A stretch of 64,000 bases of DNA from Branchinecta lynchi (Eukaryota > Arthropoda > Branchiopoda > Anostraca > Branchinectidae): contig JAKZAP010000013.1 in assembly GCA_023053575.1 (NCBI GenBank), positions 20,580,716 through 20,644,715 of the forward strand, given 5' to 3'. Position numbers and translations under genes: made by a program. Shown here in pieces: positions 1-11,869 of this stretch. Each line of letters begins with the position of its first letter. Position 1 is the stretch's first letter. Below the pieces are notes generated by a model that worked only from the letters and a program-made list of their open reading frames with translations, made no database searches and was not told the DNA's origin.

Positions 1-2300
1 CTAACAATCAATTTTAATTCCTCCGAAGATAACCCTCCCTTAAAAAACATTTCTAAACCCCAACACTCTTTGGCCTTGGCGTAAAGGTACATCGATGATT
101 TAGAATCCTTCTCATGATGCCATTTTTGGATTTCTTGGTCTTGTAGGACCCGTTGAACCACCTTACTTACCTCGCCTTCGGTGGCCCCTGGACCATGGCC
201 TTCACACCACTTATCAGATATCCCGCATTGGTCAAGGATACTTTTTATCTGGAGTGGCCATGAATCACCTGAAGGGTCTCTAAGAGCCTCTAAATACGCA
301 GCTTTTAAAGGTCTAATTCTAGGTAAACTAATTATTTTTTCCCAAAATCTTACCATCCGGACAAGCCTACTGCTACGTAACGAAAATAATCCTAGATCAC
401 CTTTTAAAACTAAATTGCAACTCTTCTCTGATAACCCTATAACTCGTTTAAAATATCTATTTTGTACCACTTCTAACCTAGCACCTGCGTTAAAACCCCA
501 CAACTCGGCCCCATAATGCATGCACGATGTGACTTTCGTATTAAAAATTTCTTTATGAAACTTCATGTCCTTAATATCTTTCAAATTACTACGCAGAATA
601 CCTTTTACACATCTGTTTCCCTTTACCAAAACACTGGCCACGTGCTTACCAAACTTACCATTCGATGTTAATTTAACCCCCAAATAAATAAATGATTCCT
701 TTATCTCAATATCTTTACCATCCAAACTTACCCTGTCCTTATTAATAATTTTCCCCCCCTTACGGAAAACCATCATTACTGTTTTATCAGCATTTAAAGT
801 TAACTTTTTCTTGCTTAAATAATCATTCACAAATTCCAACAAAGACTGGAGATTTTCCTTTGATTCCGCCACCAAAACTATATCGTCGGCGAAAAGTAAC
901 ATGCAAAGCTCTACCACATCAACAGAAACCATGGGTGCCATTTTATTTCTTAAAAATACTGACAAATCATTAATATATAAAGAAAAAAGCTTAGGGGAAA
1001 GCGTGCATCCCTGCTTCAAACCCATTTTAGACACAAAACTTTTCGACAATTTCCCTGCCACCCGCACTACCAACTTCACGCTTCTATACATTTGAACCAA
1101 CACAAATACAAATGGGGAGGGGAGGCCCATATCCAATAAACACACCATCAACAATTCTCTGTCAACATTATCGAAAGCTCCCTTAACATCCAAAAAAGCA
1201 ACGAATAACTTCCCTCCTCTCCGACTTGTATACTTACGAGCAAGAACACTTAAAATAAAAATTTGGTCAATCGTGCTATAACCCTTCCTAAAACCCGCCT
1301 GGAGGGGATCTAAGACTTCCTTTTTTTCTATCCAATCTCTTAGACGAAAATCTAAAACTTTACAAAATACTTTACTAACAGCATTCCCTAAATGAATAGC
1401 CCTATAATTACTATGAATAGATTTATCGCCTTTCTTAAATATCGGGATAACTAATGATTTATTCCACAAATCAGGCCACTTCCTTTTTTCAACAACGCAT
1501 GAAAAAACAGCAGCCAAAACACTTATTAAATACACTCTACCCCACTTCCAAACCATCGTAGGTATTCCATCCACCCCTGGCGCTGACCGTCCTTTCATAT
1601 TCTTCATAGCCATCCAAACTTCCGGTTCCGTAACTGGGGCTATCAACCGGATATCTACCTCTTGTAAAGGGTAACAAACATTATTATCTAGACTAACCTC
1701 CAACTCATCCGGAAAAATTACATCAATACGGTCTGACCCCTCTTTCCTCATATAATAATCCGGCCATGTACTAGCTTCCGGGACTGAATCATTTTTAAAA
1801 ACTGAAAGTGAACTTTTTATCTCATTCCAGAAAGCCGCACCCCTCTTTTCAATATATGATTCCATAATTCTTCTATTTTTCCGAATAATCCACTCTTCTT
1901 TCTTCCTTTTAATTAATTGTTTATATTCCTTCCTAGCCTTACGATACTGGATTAAATGATCCTTAAGTTTTACCTCACTACTTGTCCTTACTGATTGTAA
2001 ACACAGACTCACCTCCTTCCTCATCCTGTCGCAATCACTATCAAAAAAATCTTTAGCGTCTCTCTTACCTTGCTTACCACATGCAGATTCTTTACCAATA
2101 GGGATTACCTTATTATAAACTAGTTCAGCTAGCACCCTAATTGCTTGCTCTACATCACCCGCTTCCGCTGATCTAACACAATTTTCTAATTCCTGCTCTA
2201 CTTCTGGGGTTCCTAAGCACTCTCGCAATCTCATTTCCAAATTTTCAACCAACCCTAATATTAAAGGTTTCTTTACATCTTCTCCTGTACTAGCCCATGA
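1..2300 (-). CDS. LINE (non-LTR) reverse transcriptase, 5'-truncated, runs off the window
   Basis: On the minus strand one frame is open from 2300 to the window edge: 766 codons, no stop, bounded upstream by TGA at 2303-2301. Reading down the frame: a charged N-terminal linker; the RT fingers motif SAPGVDGIP near residue 240; then FRKGYSTIDQIF, LDVKGAFDNVDRELL and LKQGCTLSPKLFSLYINDL; the catalytic FADD box near residue 470; NADKTVMMVF; and a thumb-like part with FIYLGVKL and CMHYGAELWGF. This order is that of non-LTR RTs, which copy element RNA at the nicked target. No endonuclease domain is present, so the copy is probably 5'-truncated at about 2300, the usual LINE pattern. The frame is intact and both catalytic aspartates are kept, so insertion looks young. 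The clade cannot be assigned by eye. Confidence 0.9.
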
Positions 2301-2714
2301 TCACATAAAGTGAGCGCCGCAGGCGAGATTTTTTTCGTGCCAAATTCAATTTCCATCCAGATTCTAGCTTTCAGTGTTTCGAAATCTCAATCCTAAAACT
2401 GGCTTAAAACCCCCGTCAAATGACGCGCCCTTCCACAAAATAGAGAATATTACGAAAATTGCTGCAGGCGGAATTTTCGTAATATTTATCATTATATATT
2501 CTTTTTGGGATCGAAAATAAAAGTAAGGACTATCGATGCTACCATAGATCATCCTTTTTGTCTGCGACCAGTGCTTTACTCGACCTCTTCTGAGTTTCGA
2601 GGTTCGTGGTAACTTCCGAATCCTGGTATGCCACCAGGCATGTGCACTGGTCCGTGATTTTTATCTATGTTTGTTGTAATTAAATACTACTACTACTACT
2701 ACTACTGGCAATTG
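2301..2714. other. Non-coding stretch with a (TAC)n microsatellite
   Basis: No gene is seen. It starts at the 5' truncation point of the LINE, with a GC-rich patch GCGCCGCAGGCGAG, and ends in about eight TAC/ACT triplets at 2683-2706. Confidence 0.5.
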
Positions 2715-3230
2715 TTACGAATAAGTTACCGAATCCCAGTTATTATACCGAACAAGTTAAGACCGATAGCATGTTCGGGATTCTGTATAACTACCGAACA
2801 ATATTCACATTCGGTACACTTTCGTCGAAACTGGAACAAAGTCAGGATTTGTGGTAAACTTCCTAATCCTGGAAATTATACTGAATAAATTACGAATCCC
2901 AATCATGATACCGAATAATTTTTAACCAATAGCTTATTCGGTATTCTCTGTAACTACAGAATCTCCATAAATATACCGAATAGTACCGGCATCGAAAAAT
3001 TACCCAATGATTTCAGTCAATACTTTCACCAAATTCGTGATAACTACCGAATACTGGCAATTATACCGAATCCCGATCATTATACCGAAGAGATTTGTAC
3101 AGAAAGCCTATTTAGGATTCTGTATAACTACCGAATCCCCATAAATATATCGAAAAGTTCTGCTATAAAAAAATACCGAACAATTTCAGTCAAATTTCGG
3201 GCCTCCGGCCCAAAATTTTACCGAATCTTA
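2715..3230. repeat. Diverged tandem array, three units of about 165-175 bp
   Basis: The phrase GAATCCCRRTYAT followed by TACCGAA recurs at about 2731, 2894 and 3068. Each copy is followed by a block resembling ATTCTGTATAACTACCGAA. Spacings are 163 and 174 bp and the copies are well diverged. The short open frame across the first unit has no coding signature. Confidence 0.7.
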
Positions 3231-3232
3231 AA

Positions 3233-3283
3233 AAGGTGGGGGGGTGCTGCACCCCCCGCACCCCCCCCCTTGCGACGCCCCTG
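3233..3283 (-). mobile_element. hAT-like terminus (CAGGGGCGTCGCAAGG on the minus strand)
   Basis: The minus strand reads CAGGGGCGTCGCAAGG and then a G-rich, C-rich tract containing GGTGCGGGGGGTGC. CAGRGGCGT starts are typical of hAT non-autonomous elements and also occur at 21644, 23398, 32421 and 55630 here. The element would extend left over the tandem array. I could not find its other end or a target duplication. Confidence 0.45.
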
Positions 3284-5527
3284 CCTGTCGGGTAGAAAGG
3301 AATGCCGGACGACTCGAAAGGATTATGTTCGTGACGACGACTAGAAAAAAAGTCTGGCGGGGCGAGAATCCTTTCATAATGAAAGGAATCCCGGTCTACT
3401 TGAAAGGAAGCTCGTTGGCGGCGCTGGTAAAAAGACTAAAAAAAAGTCTAGCTAGCTATTAGAGCACCAGTCATCAGTACAGCTGTCATAAATGCTCTCA
3501 AAACATTTTTTATTGGCTAGTGAATTTATTTTTGTCACATTTCCTGTTTTAAAGAATTTAATTTTTCCCTCTGCATGTAAACGTTATCTCGTCACTAAGA
3601 TTGGATTCTGTTCAAGTTTTCCTGCACATGTAAACGCTGCACAAGCATGACTGTGTTAACCCACAAAAACATCGATTACCATTGTATCATCGAAGCTACG
3701 AACTGAACTCAGCGAAATTCTAGTGACTGGCAACAGACAGATGGACTAGAGAAAATTGACGAATAAGCATTAACTGCTAAGCTGAAACGTAGCCCAACCA
3801 CGGGAAATTGTTACGATTAAACCTAAGCCTGCATGAAAGGACATGACACCAGCGTGAGAGCATACTAAAACTCAAAACGGTGATTATCCCGTTTTAAGTC
3901 CGTCCCCCTCCCTCACTCCCAAGACTATTAGCTAAGATTGCAGCCATAAATCCCGATTTAACTACCGTACGAAACGAGCTTAGCTTGTTTGTTTCCAGTA
4001 AGAGTTCTGAGAAAGAAAAGATAGAACCCCCTCTGTCTATAGGTGACGCATTTGATGACTAGCCCCAACTAGGGTAGTTTTGTGTATTTGTTGTCATACG
4101 TCATACGCAAATAGTCCGCAATACCTCTTACAATCACAATGAACGTTTCAACAGAAAATGCACAAATAGCTAAAAGGAATCCATAGCTTAAAGCACAATG
4201 GACACTTTTAATGCTTTATTTTGTATTAGGTGCTTCACAAATAAACATTTCCGACTTCCTTTAGAAGGCACTACGAAAATCGGCCGTTTTCTTGTTATCC
4301 CTTGTCTTTACCTCTCTGGCATTTTGGCGATCCAAATCTTAGGAGCTGGGATATCGTGGCAGGAAATTCAAAAACTCCCAGCAATGCTTGATAGACAAGG
4401 ATATATTTGAGATGTCACCAATAAGTCAAGCCGCAGATGCAGTTTACCTGATTGTTCTAGTGTTTCATCAGAAGTTCGATGTTTTAAGTGCCTATTAAAA
4501 GTTTTTCTTTCTAGAATAGTGTTGTGAAACTTGATTAACTTGCTTTATAAAATGTACCAGAATATGCAATAAGTTTATAAAAAAATAACATAGCTACAAA
4601 ACTCATTCAAAAACAAATAGTCTATTCAAATCTGAATTAGACAAGCTGATTTATGGATAAATTAAAGATCTACTAAATGTTATAAGAAACATCACTTTTA
4701 TCTTTGTCCAAGCTAGTAAATTGAGTATGTACTGGCCCAAAAAATTACGCTTTGAAATATCACAGAGAGGAAACTGTTGAAAAAGCTGCTGAGCTAGGGG
4801 ATAAGCATTGTTCCTAGGTTGTTACAGAGTGGGATTGGGGTAGTTTAGTGTGCCCATGGAACTTTAAATGCGGCTCTACCTAAACAAACCACGACGGGAA
4901 AAAAATAAGAGCAAAACCATTCCACTCTGTATCCGGATTGTCAATATTCTGGCAGGATATAACACCCCTTTTATCTATCACCGTATTATCACGGGCTCTT
5001 TAGAAAAATAAGCGGTCAAGCCAGTCAGATTTTTTTTTACTTTCGTCACCGTCAAAACCCTACTTGGTCGCCTCTTGGTCACAATATCAAACAAATGAAG
5101 TTCTGTTCTTTCTTTTCGGTTGCAGTTCTTTTGGATAACCCTTGGTCACTGGCAAGGGAAGCAAGAATTCCTAGGATACCAACTTTACAGCCAGGCTAAT
5201 GTGATAGAGGGGGGAGCCCTTTGAGAGCTACGGTCTAGCAGACAGTCTCTAGCATAGACTCAATGCCAGTCAATGATTCATGCCGTGCGGCACCTCCTAT
5301 GTCAAAAAGGTCTTGAAATCCGAAGCTTAACCAGCAGAAATCTTGCTAGTGATTCGCGTAAAACACGTATATTGTGTCATTAGAGAAAGAATATACGGCT
5401 CTTTTTGCATGTATCACGAAACAGTGACATCTGACTTGATTTCATGGAGGAACAGCGTATTCTGAGCCACTCACCAAACCTGTTCTCTTGAAGTTATTTT
5501 GAAAATCACGATATATTCTAGAAACAA
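3284..5527. other. Unassigned intergenic or intronic DNA
   Basis: No gene, RNA or clear repeat is recognised. It lies downstream of the last visible RAD17 exon (minus strand), so later RAD17 exons could be here. I looked on the minus strand and found none I could support. The short open frames at 3244-3462 and 4198-4410 show no family signature. Confidence 0.4.
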
Positions 5528-6863
5528 GAGCTACGAGCTCATATGGCACTTATTACGAGTTAGGCACGGCTCGGTTATGTCAATGATATATCTAGTGTTT
5601 GCTAGGTGTCTTCCCACCAAGTTTCATCTCGATCCCTCCACTCATAGCGTTTTCCAATATTTCCGGTTGCCCCCTCCAGCTCCCCCCAAAATTCACCGGA
5701 TCCGGTCCGGATTTTAAGTGTATCGTCTGAGGCATGAGGTCTTTCCAAATATCAAGTTTCATCGAGATCCGGTCACCCGTGCAAAAGTTATATACCTCAA
5801 GATTCCGGATTCCCCCTCCCTCCACTCCCCCGACAGTGCCCGAATCGGCTCGGTCATGTCAAGGATGGATCTAGTGTTTGCTAGGTGTCTTCCCACCAAG
5901 TTCCATCTCGATCCCTCCACTCATAGCGTTTCCCAAGATTTCCGGTTGCCCCCTCCAACTCCCCCCCCCCCCAAAAAAAAGTCGTGGGTCGTCTGAGGCA
6001 TGAGGTCTTTCCAAATATCAAGTTCCTTCGAGATCCGATCACCCGTTCAAAAGATATAAATACCTCAAGATTCCGGATTCCCCCTCCCTCCACTCCCCCC
6101 ACAGTGCCCGAATCGGCTCGGTTATGTCAATGATGTATCTACTGTTTGCTAGGTGTCTTCCACCAAGTTTCATCTCGATCCCTCCACTCATAGCGTTTTC
6201 CCAGGTTTCCGGTTGCCCCCTCCAGCCCTCCCCCCAAAAATCACCGGATCCGGTCCGGATTTTAAGTGGGTCGTATGAGGCATGAGGTCTTTTCAAATAT
6301 CAAGTTTCATCGAAATCCGATCACCCGTTCAAAAGTTATAAATACCTCAAAATTCCGGATTCCCCCTCCCTCCACTCCCCCCACAGTGCCCGAATCGGCT
6401 CGGTTATGTCAATGATGTATTTAGTGTTTGCTAGGTGTCTTCCCACCAAGTTTCATCTCGATCCCTCCACTCATAGCGTTTCCCAAGATTTCCGGTTGCC
6501 CCCTCCAGCCCCCCCCCCCCCCCCCAAAAGTCACTGGATCCGGTCCGGATTTTAAGTAGGTTGTCTGAGGCATGAGGTTTTCCCAAATATCAAGTTTCAT
6601 CAAGATCCGATCACCCGTTCAAAAGTTATAAATACCTCGAGATTCCAGATTCCCCCTCCCTCCACTCCCCCCACGGTGCTCGGATGGGGGATGTGACTAT
6701 TTCCAACTTAATCATTTGGGGTCCCTGATACACCTGCCAAGTTTTATCGTCCTAGCTTATGTGGAAGTGCCCGAACTAGCAAAACCTGGACAGACCGACA
6801 GACCGACGGACGGACAGAAATTGCGATCGCTATATGGCACTTGGCCAAAGGGCGAGTGCCATA
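5528..6863 (+). mobile_element. Family A element, copy 1 (Helentron/HINE-like non-autonomous repeat)
   Basis: It starts with a small hairpin, GAGCT-ACG-AGCTC (5528-5540), followed by ATATGGCACTT. The body is about four tandem units of 268-292 bp, seen from the anchor CGGCTCGG at 5567, 5846, 6114 and 6406. Each unit has a poly-C tract and the phrases AAGTTTCATCTCGATCC and ATTCCGGATTCCCCCTCC. Near the 3' end lies a (GACAGACC)-type microsatellite. The element ends in an imperfect hairpin at 6833-6863 with arms TATGGCACT and AGTGCCATA. Tandem core, microsatellite and 3' hairpin together match the layout known for Helentron-associated elements. The class assignment is inference. The open frames inside are repeat artefacts. 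Confidence 0.75.
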
Positions 6864-6995
6864 ATAAAAAATCACACTTCCACCCAGTGAAAAAAACGAG
6901 TAGGGGCAGGGGGGTACCAATTGCGTGAATTTTGAAACACCAAAAGTTGGCTATAAGACAACAGAAATGTGAACGTTGCCTCACAGAAGACTTAC

Positions 6996-7152
6996 CAGAC
7001 CACAATTTTTCGGTTTCATCAAATGATCCAACCGCACGGTCAACTGGGTTTACCCATTCATACAGCTCAAGTGATAGTTCATTAGCAATCACATTTATGG
7101 TTGCTGTTTTCCCACAGCCAGCAGGTCCGGTGAGAAGAATAATCCGGCCAAC
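6996..7152 (-). CDS. RAD17: RAD17 checkpoint clamp loader, internal exon with Walker A
   Basis: RAD17 replaces RFC1 in the clamp loader that puts the 9-1-1 clamp on damaged DNA in the nucleus. This 157-bp exon reads VGRIILLTGPAGCGKT, a Walker A P-loop, and then ANELSLELYEWVNPV. That is the RAD17 arrangement in which the P-loop is followed by a segment ending in EW(I/V)NPV. The acceptor is a poly-T tract plus CCCAG ending at 7153. The donor is GTAAGTC at 6995 (phase 1). Joined to the upstream exon in phase 0 it gives a continuous frame. No downstream exon is identified; family A fills the next 1.5 kb. Confidence 0.85.
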
Positions 7153-7651
7153 CTGGGTAAAAAAAAAAAAAAAAATATCAGCCTTACTCCGCAGAGCACG
7201 GAAAATAAACCTTCGTTGAAAACATGCATCAACGTAGGCACACGCCCTAGATACTTGTACGGAGCCCTCTGCCCAACTTTCCAAAGGCAACCAGGAAAAT
7301 CCGCCTACCATAATAAGTTATGGTATCCAGTCAATTGTAAAGTACAAGAATAATCAAATAACGTCAACATATGACTAGATGTACTCCCAAAAACTTATTG
7401 TGGAATATAAACAAAAAAAGCCCTTTGATTTTGGGCCTCTTTCAAATTCAGAGGGGGCCATGCCCCCTCCCCCCCCCCTAAAAAAAAATGGAGCCACTGT
7501 ACGAATCTTGATAGACCTTGCATTACTCAGCTCAGAACTATTGAACATTTGTATCTGCATCTGATGATCAACTGGCAATTTTTTATGTGTACTTCGACAG
7601 TAGCCAGACACCGGATGACTAAAAAAGTCAAACAAATGAAAACAAACTTAC
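7153..7651 (-). other. RAD17 intron
   Basis: The intron has a GTAAGT donor at 7651 and a long poly-T acceptor. It contains a short poly-C/poly-A patch near 7460-7490. Nothing else is recognised. Confidence 0.7.
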
Positions 7652-7888
7652 TGCTCTTTTTAGCTCACTATCGCCCAGCTCAAACATTCTCGAAAGATCC
7701 TCTACTTTCTTCTTATGAACAGCCAAACATGCTTTTGTCTTAGGCATGTATTTTTCAATCCAAGTTGAATCTCCATCAAACAGATTCTGAACTGATGATT
7801 CACTTATCTTGACCCGTTTCCGAGGAGCTGGTTTCTCCAGGTTCTGATTAGAAGATCCACTAAACGAAGAGACAAACCAGTCAGGATC
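7652..7888 (-). CDS. RAD17: RAD17 checkpoint clamp loader, N-terminal exon
   Basis: This exon is 79 codons, between the acceptor CTTTTCCAG (ending at 7889) and donor GTAAGT (7651), phase 0 at the 3' end. The first part is serine-rich, with a basic patch PAPRKRVKIS that could be a nuclear localisation signal. The second part, STWIEKYMPKTKACLAVHKKK, has the RAD17 signature W(V/I)(D/E)KY.P followed by (L)AVHKKK, which lies just before the P-loop in the family. It joins in frame to the Walker A exon at 7152. The first coding exon, with the start codon, would lie at higher coordinates and is not identified. A recent pseudogene is possible, but both exons and all four splice sites are intact. Confidence 0.88.
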
Positions 7889-8500
7889 CTGGAAAAGTAA
7901 ATTAATAAAAAACAGCAATGGCATTAAAAGTTGCGAAGAGTAGATAGCCTAGGTTCCTTTTTTTTTCAATTAAGATTTCTGCATAACTTCAGAAAAAAAC
8001 TCGCGCCTTTTACTATTTTCAGCAGTCTGATTTGTTTAAACTCTTGAACGCAATCAGAAAGGCATGAAACTTGCATAACAGCCCATCCGGTGGCTGTGTA
8101 TGCATGCTATAGAAAGTGTGAAGCCTAAAAAAGCGCTGACAAAAGTAAAAGTAATCAGTCAAATGTTCTCAGGCATATGGGATGAACAGATAATGCAAAA
8201 AAAAAAAACAGGTAAACTTTTGAAATATGAACCGATGAAGCAATTTTAGAAGATGGGTGGATGAGCATCAGTAGACTATACCACGAATTGTAAAGCCAGT
8301 ATTAGGCCAAAGAAAAAGAAAACCGTGATTTTCGGCTAGTTATCCCTCTAAGATTATGTGGGAGAGATAAATATAATTTCGGATATTCGGTTGCACTTCC
8401 GGCAAACCGTCCTCAGCGAAAAAAAAAACTAAATCATAAGATCCAACAAAAAAAGGTTGCGGAACCAACAAACCATATAACGACATGTAACTAAAAAAAA
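7889..8500. other. Unassigned, upstream of the RAD17 exons
   Basis: No exon or repeat is supported. It should contain, or lead to, the 5' part of RAD17. It is AT-rich with several poly-A runs. Confidence 0.4.
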
Positions 8501-11500
8501 AGCTGAAATCTCATATGGCACTTGTAAGAACAGTTAGCATGTTTGTCAGATACGGTTTGGAGTTTTCAAGGCTGGATCTCTCTCCCGATATTCATTTCAT
8601 CAGAAAATGGGCTTGATCTAGTAAATCTGAAATGGTTATGTCACTCGATGACAACTGTTTCTTCCTCCAACAATGATTGGATCGGGGCCACAGGGAAGGG
8701 ACTATTTTAAAGCCAATCTGATAGAGTCCCTAACATGACTGCAAAGTTTCACGGTCATAGCAGATAGCACAAGTACAAGTACCATAACTTGTGATCATCC
8801 GAATTGTGGAAAAACCCCTCCAACTCCCCACCAGTGTGCCACGATCCGGTCTTGTTTTGTCAATAATGTATCTACGCCTTATGCTTATTCTTCCCTCTAA
8901 GTCCCATCCCGGTCTCTCGACTCTAAGCGTTTCACGCCCCCCCCCCCCCCAAGTTATTCGATCCGTTCCAGACTTGAAATTGATCATCTGAGACACTTGT
9001 TCTTGAAACTTGACAAGTTCCATGCACGTCTGATCACCCGTTCCAAAGTATGCATGTCACTAGAATCCGGATCCCCGATCCTTCCACTACGCCATGATCA
9101 TCGGATCGGGAAAAGAACTATTTTCAAGTCGACCTGGGAGAGTACCTGATATGTCTGCCAAGTTTCATGGTTCTAGTATTTGTGGAAGTACTCTGACTCG
9201 TGATCACCGTAAATCCGGGAAAACCCCCTCCAGCCCCCTCTACGGTCACGATCCAGCCTTGTTTTGTCAATAAAGTATCTAGGGTTAATGCTTGTTCTTC
9301 GCTTCAAGTTCCATCCCGATCCCTCAACCTTAAGCATTTCACAAGATTCCCCCCCCCCCCCGAGTTTTCGGATTCGGGTCAGATTTGAAATCGAAAATTG
9401 AATTGAAACTTCATTTTTATTTGTGGTTTGCCCTATTTTTCGTTATTAGACTATAGTTTGACTGCTCAAAAGGTAAATTAAATTAAAGTTAAATCTCAGT
9501 AAAGAAAAAAGAAAGTAAAAAATGGTATTGAGATGAGGTATTGAGGTGGGTTTAATATTAGTAGATTTCAATTATAAGTATTTTTTTAAATTTGAAAATT
9601 AAGTTTTAGTTTTAAAAGAAAAAATTTAAAGGAAGGGATTTATTAAGGTTGTAAAGATGGGATGGAAGTGTAAAGATTAGAAAGAATGGATGGAAAAAAA
9701 TAAAAAATATGAAATTAAGAAAATAAACGTAGAGATAGAGGAAAGTGTAGGTGACGCTAAATAGATAGGCCGGTCACGCGTGATCACGTTTTAAAAATTT
9801 AAGATTGATAAGACCGTTGGCGTCACCGAGGGTAAGTGGAAGCGTAGTCACCTGGCCAATCTGAGACACTTGTTCTTCACAATTGTTTAGTTTCATGCAT
9901 GTCCGATTATCCGTTCAAGAGTTATGCATGGTTCTAGTTTCCGGATTCCCGATCCCTCCACTCCCCCCGCGATGGCTGGATCGGGGAAGTGATTATTGCC
10001 AAGTTAAACTGGTTGGTTCCCTCATATGCATGCCAAGTTTTATTGTGCTAGCTTATGTGGAAGTGTTTCACGAGATTTCCGGTGCACCCCTTCAGCCCCC
10101 CCCCCCCCCCCAATTATCGGATCTGGTCTGGATTTGAAATTCAACATACGAAACGCTTGTTCTTGAAATATGTCATGTTTCATGCATGTCCGATTACCCG
10201 TTCCAAAGTTATGCATGTTAGTAGTTTCCGGATTTCCCCCCCACCCCCGATGGCCGGATCGGGGAAGTAATTATTTCCAAGCTATTCTGGTCGGTTCCCT
10301 GATATGCCTGCCAAGTTTCATTGTAGTAACTTATGTGGAAGCGTTTCACAAGATTTCCGGTGCCGCCTCCGCCTCTCCCCCCCCCCACCCCCACCCAAGT
10401 TATCGGATCTGGTCGGGATTTGAAAATGAGCATCTGAAACACTTGTTCTTGACATATGTCAAGCATGCATGTCCGATTACCCGTTCCAAAGTTATGCATG
10501 TTACTAATTCCGGATTTCCCATTCCTCCACTCCCCCCACGATGGTGGGATAAGGAAAGTGATTATTTCCAAGCTAACTTGGTCGATTTCCTGATACGCCT
10601 GCCAATTTTCATCGTGCTGGCTTATGTGGAAGCCTTTCACGAGATTTTCGGTGCCCTCCTCCAACCCCCCCCCCCCCCAGTTATCGGATCTGATCGGGTT
10701 TGAAACTGAGCATCTGAAACACTTGTTCTTGACATACGTCAAATTTCAGGCATGTCCGATTACCCTGTTATAAAGTATGCATGTAACTAGTTTCCGGATT
10801 TCCCATCCCTCCACTCCCCCCACGATGACCGGATCGGGGAAGTAATTATTTCCAAGCTATTTTGGTCGGTTCCCTGATCAGTCTGCCAAATTTCAATGTC
10901 CTAGCTTACATGGAAGCGTTTCACAAGATTTCAGGTTACCCCTCCAGCCCCCCCCCCCAAGTTATCGAATCTGGTCCGGCTTTGAAAATGAGCATCTGAA
11001 GCACTTGTTCTAGACATATGTCAAGTTTCATGCATGTCCGATTACCCGTTCCAAAGTTATGCATGTTACTACTTCCGGATTTCCCATCCGTCCACTCCCC
11101 CCACGATGGCCGGATCGGGGAAGCGATTATTTCCAAGTTAATCTGGTCTGTTTCCTGATACGCCTGCCAAGTTTCATCGTCCTAGCTTATGTGGAAGCTT
11201 TTCACGAGATTTTCGGTGCCCCCCCCCCCCCTCCCAGTTATCGGATCTGGTCCGGATTTAAAACTGAGCATCTGAAGCACTTGTTCTTGACATATGTCAA
11301 GTTTCATGCATGTCGGGTTACCCGTGCTAAAGTTATGCATGTTACTAGTTTCCGTATTTCCCATCCCTCCACTCCCCCACGATGGCCGGATCGGCGAAGT
11401 GATTGCTTCCAAGTTATTCTGGTTGGGTCCCTTATACGCCTAACTAGCAAAACCTGGACAGACCGACAGAATGGCAGAACGACAGACAGACAGACCGACA

Positions 11501-11546
11501 GAAATTACGATCGCTATATGGCACTTGAGTATGCTCAAGTGCCATA
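8501..11546 (+). mobile_element. Family A element, copy 2 (full length, about 3 kb)
   Basis: The 5' end has a degraded hairpin (AGCTGAAATCT) and then ATATGGCACTTGTAAGAAC, shared with copy 5 at 49.2 kb. The core is about seven units of 280-288 bp, anchored on CACTTGTTCTTG at roughly 8994, 9867, 10155, 10437, 10717, 11001 and 11278. Each unit has a variable poly-C run. A (GACAGACC)n-like microsatellite lies at 11455-11500. The 3' end is a perfect 30-nt hairpin at 11517-11546, with 13-bp arms TATGGCACTTGAG and CTCAAGTGCCATA and a 4-nt loop. An AT-rich insertion interrupts it at about 9399-9860. Confidence 0.8.
9399..9860. mobile_element. C-depleted AT-rich insertion inside family A copy 2
   Basis: Comparison with copy 5 near 49,981 (GAAAATCTGAGACACTT) shows this segment as an insertion between TTGAAATCGAAA and ATCTGAGACAC. 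From about 9480 to 9735 the plus strand has very few C residues. The 3' part holds an inverted pair GGTGACGC (about 9750) and GCGTCACC (about 9820). No coding frame and no clear terminal repeats are seen. Part of it resembles 54.24-54.43 kb in composition and in the phrase GCGTCAC. Confidence 0.55.
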
Positions 11547-11869
11547 ACCGGAAGAACGAGACAGACGGAATGACATACAAATGCAAATAAAAGCTAATTG
11601 GGCTTAGTTAGGCTCAGTTAGCTTGTTAGGCTAACTCCAGACTAGGTTAGGCCTAACAGTATTTGCAAAGTTCCTGGAGTTTCGGTGTGTGCTGAAACTC
11701 AGGAATTTTAAATGCAGGCCTTGAATTCAACAGACCAAGCCAGAACTTCAAGAACTACATTAATATAGCCTACTCTGTCGTCTTAATCCTTAACTCTAAT
11801 TGCTTGTTTGGTTCTTTACAGATTGCAGTAAATTTGGGAAAGGCTTTGTCGTGACCATTTCTCACCATC
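11547..11869. other. Unassigned spacer
   Basis: A short TTAGGCTCAGTTAGCTTGTTAG-like internal repetition lies near 11600-11650. No gene is seen. Confidence 0.4.

Noticed and set aside
6757..7311. A single 184-codon protein covering the RAD17 P-loop
   Set aside because: Only 6,996-7,152 is exonic. The rest reads through the poly-T acceptor and the donor into intron and family A sequence.
10055..11547. Several Pro-rich frames of 70-177 codons on both strands
   Set aside because: They recur once per family A unit, depend on poly-C runs, and have no domain. They are by-products of the tandem repeat.
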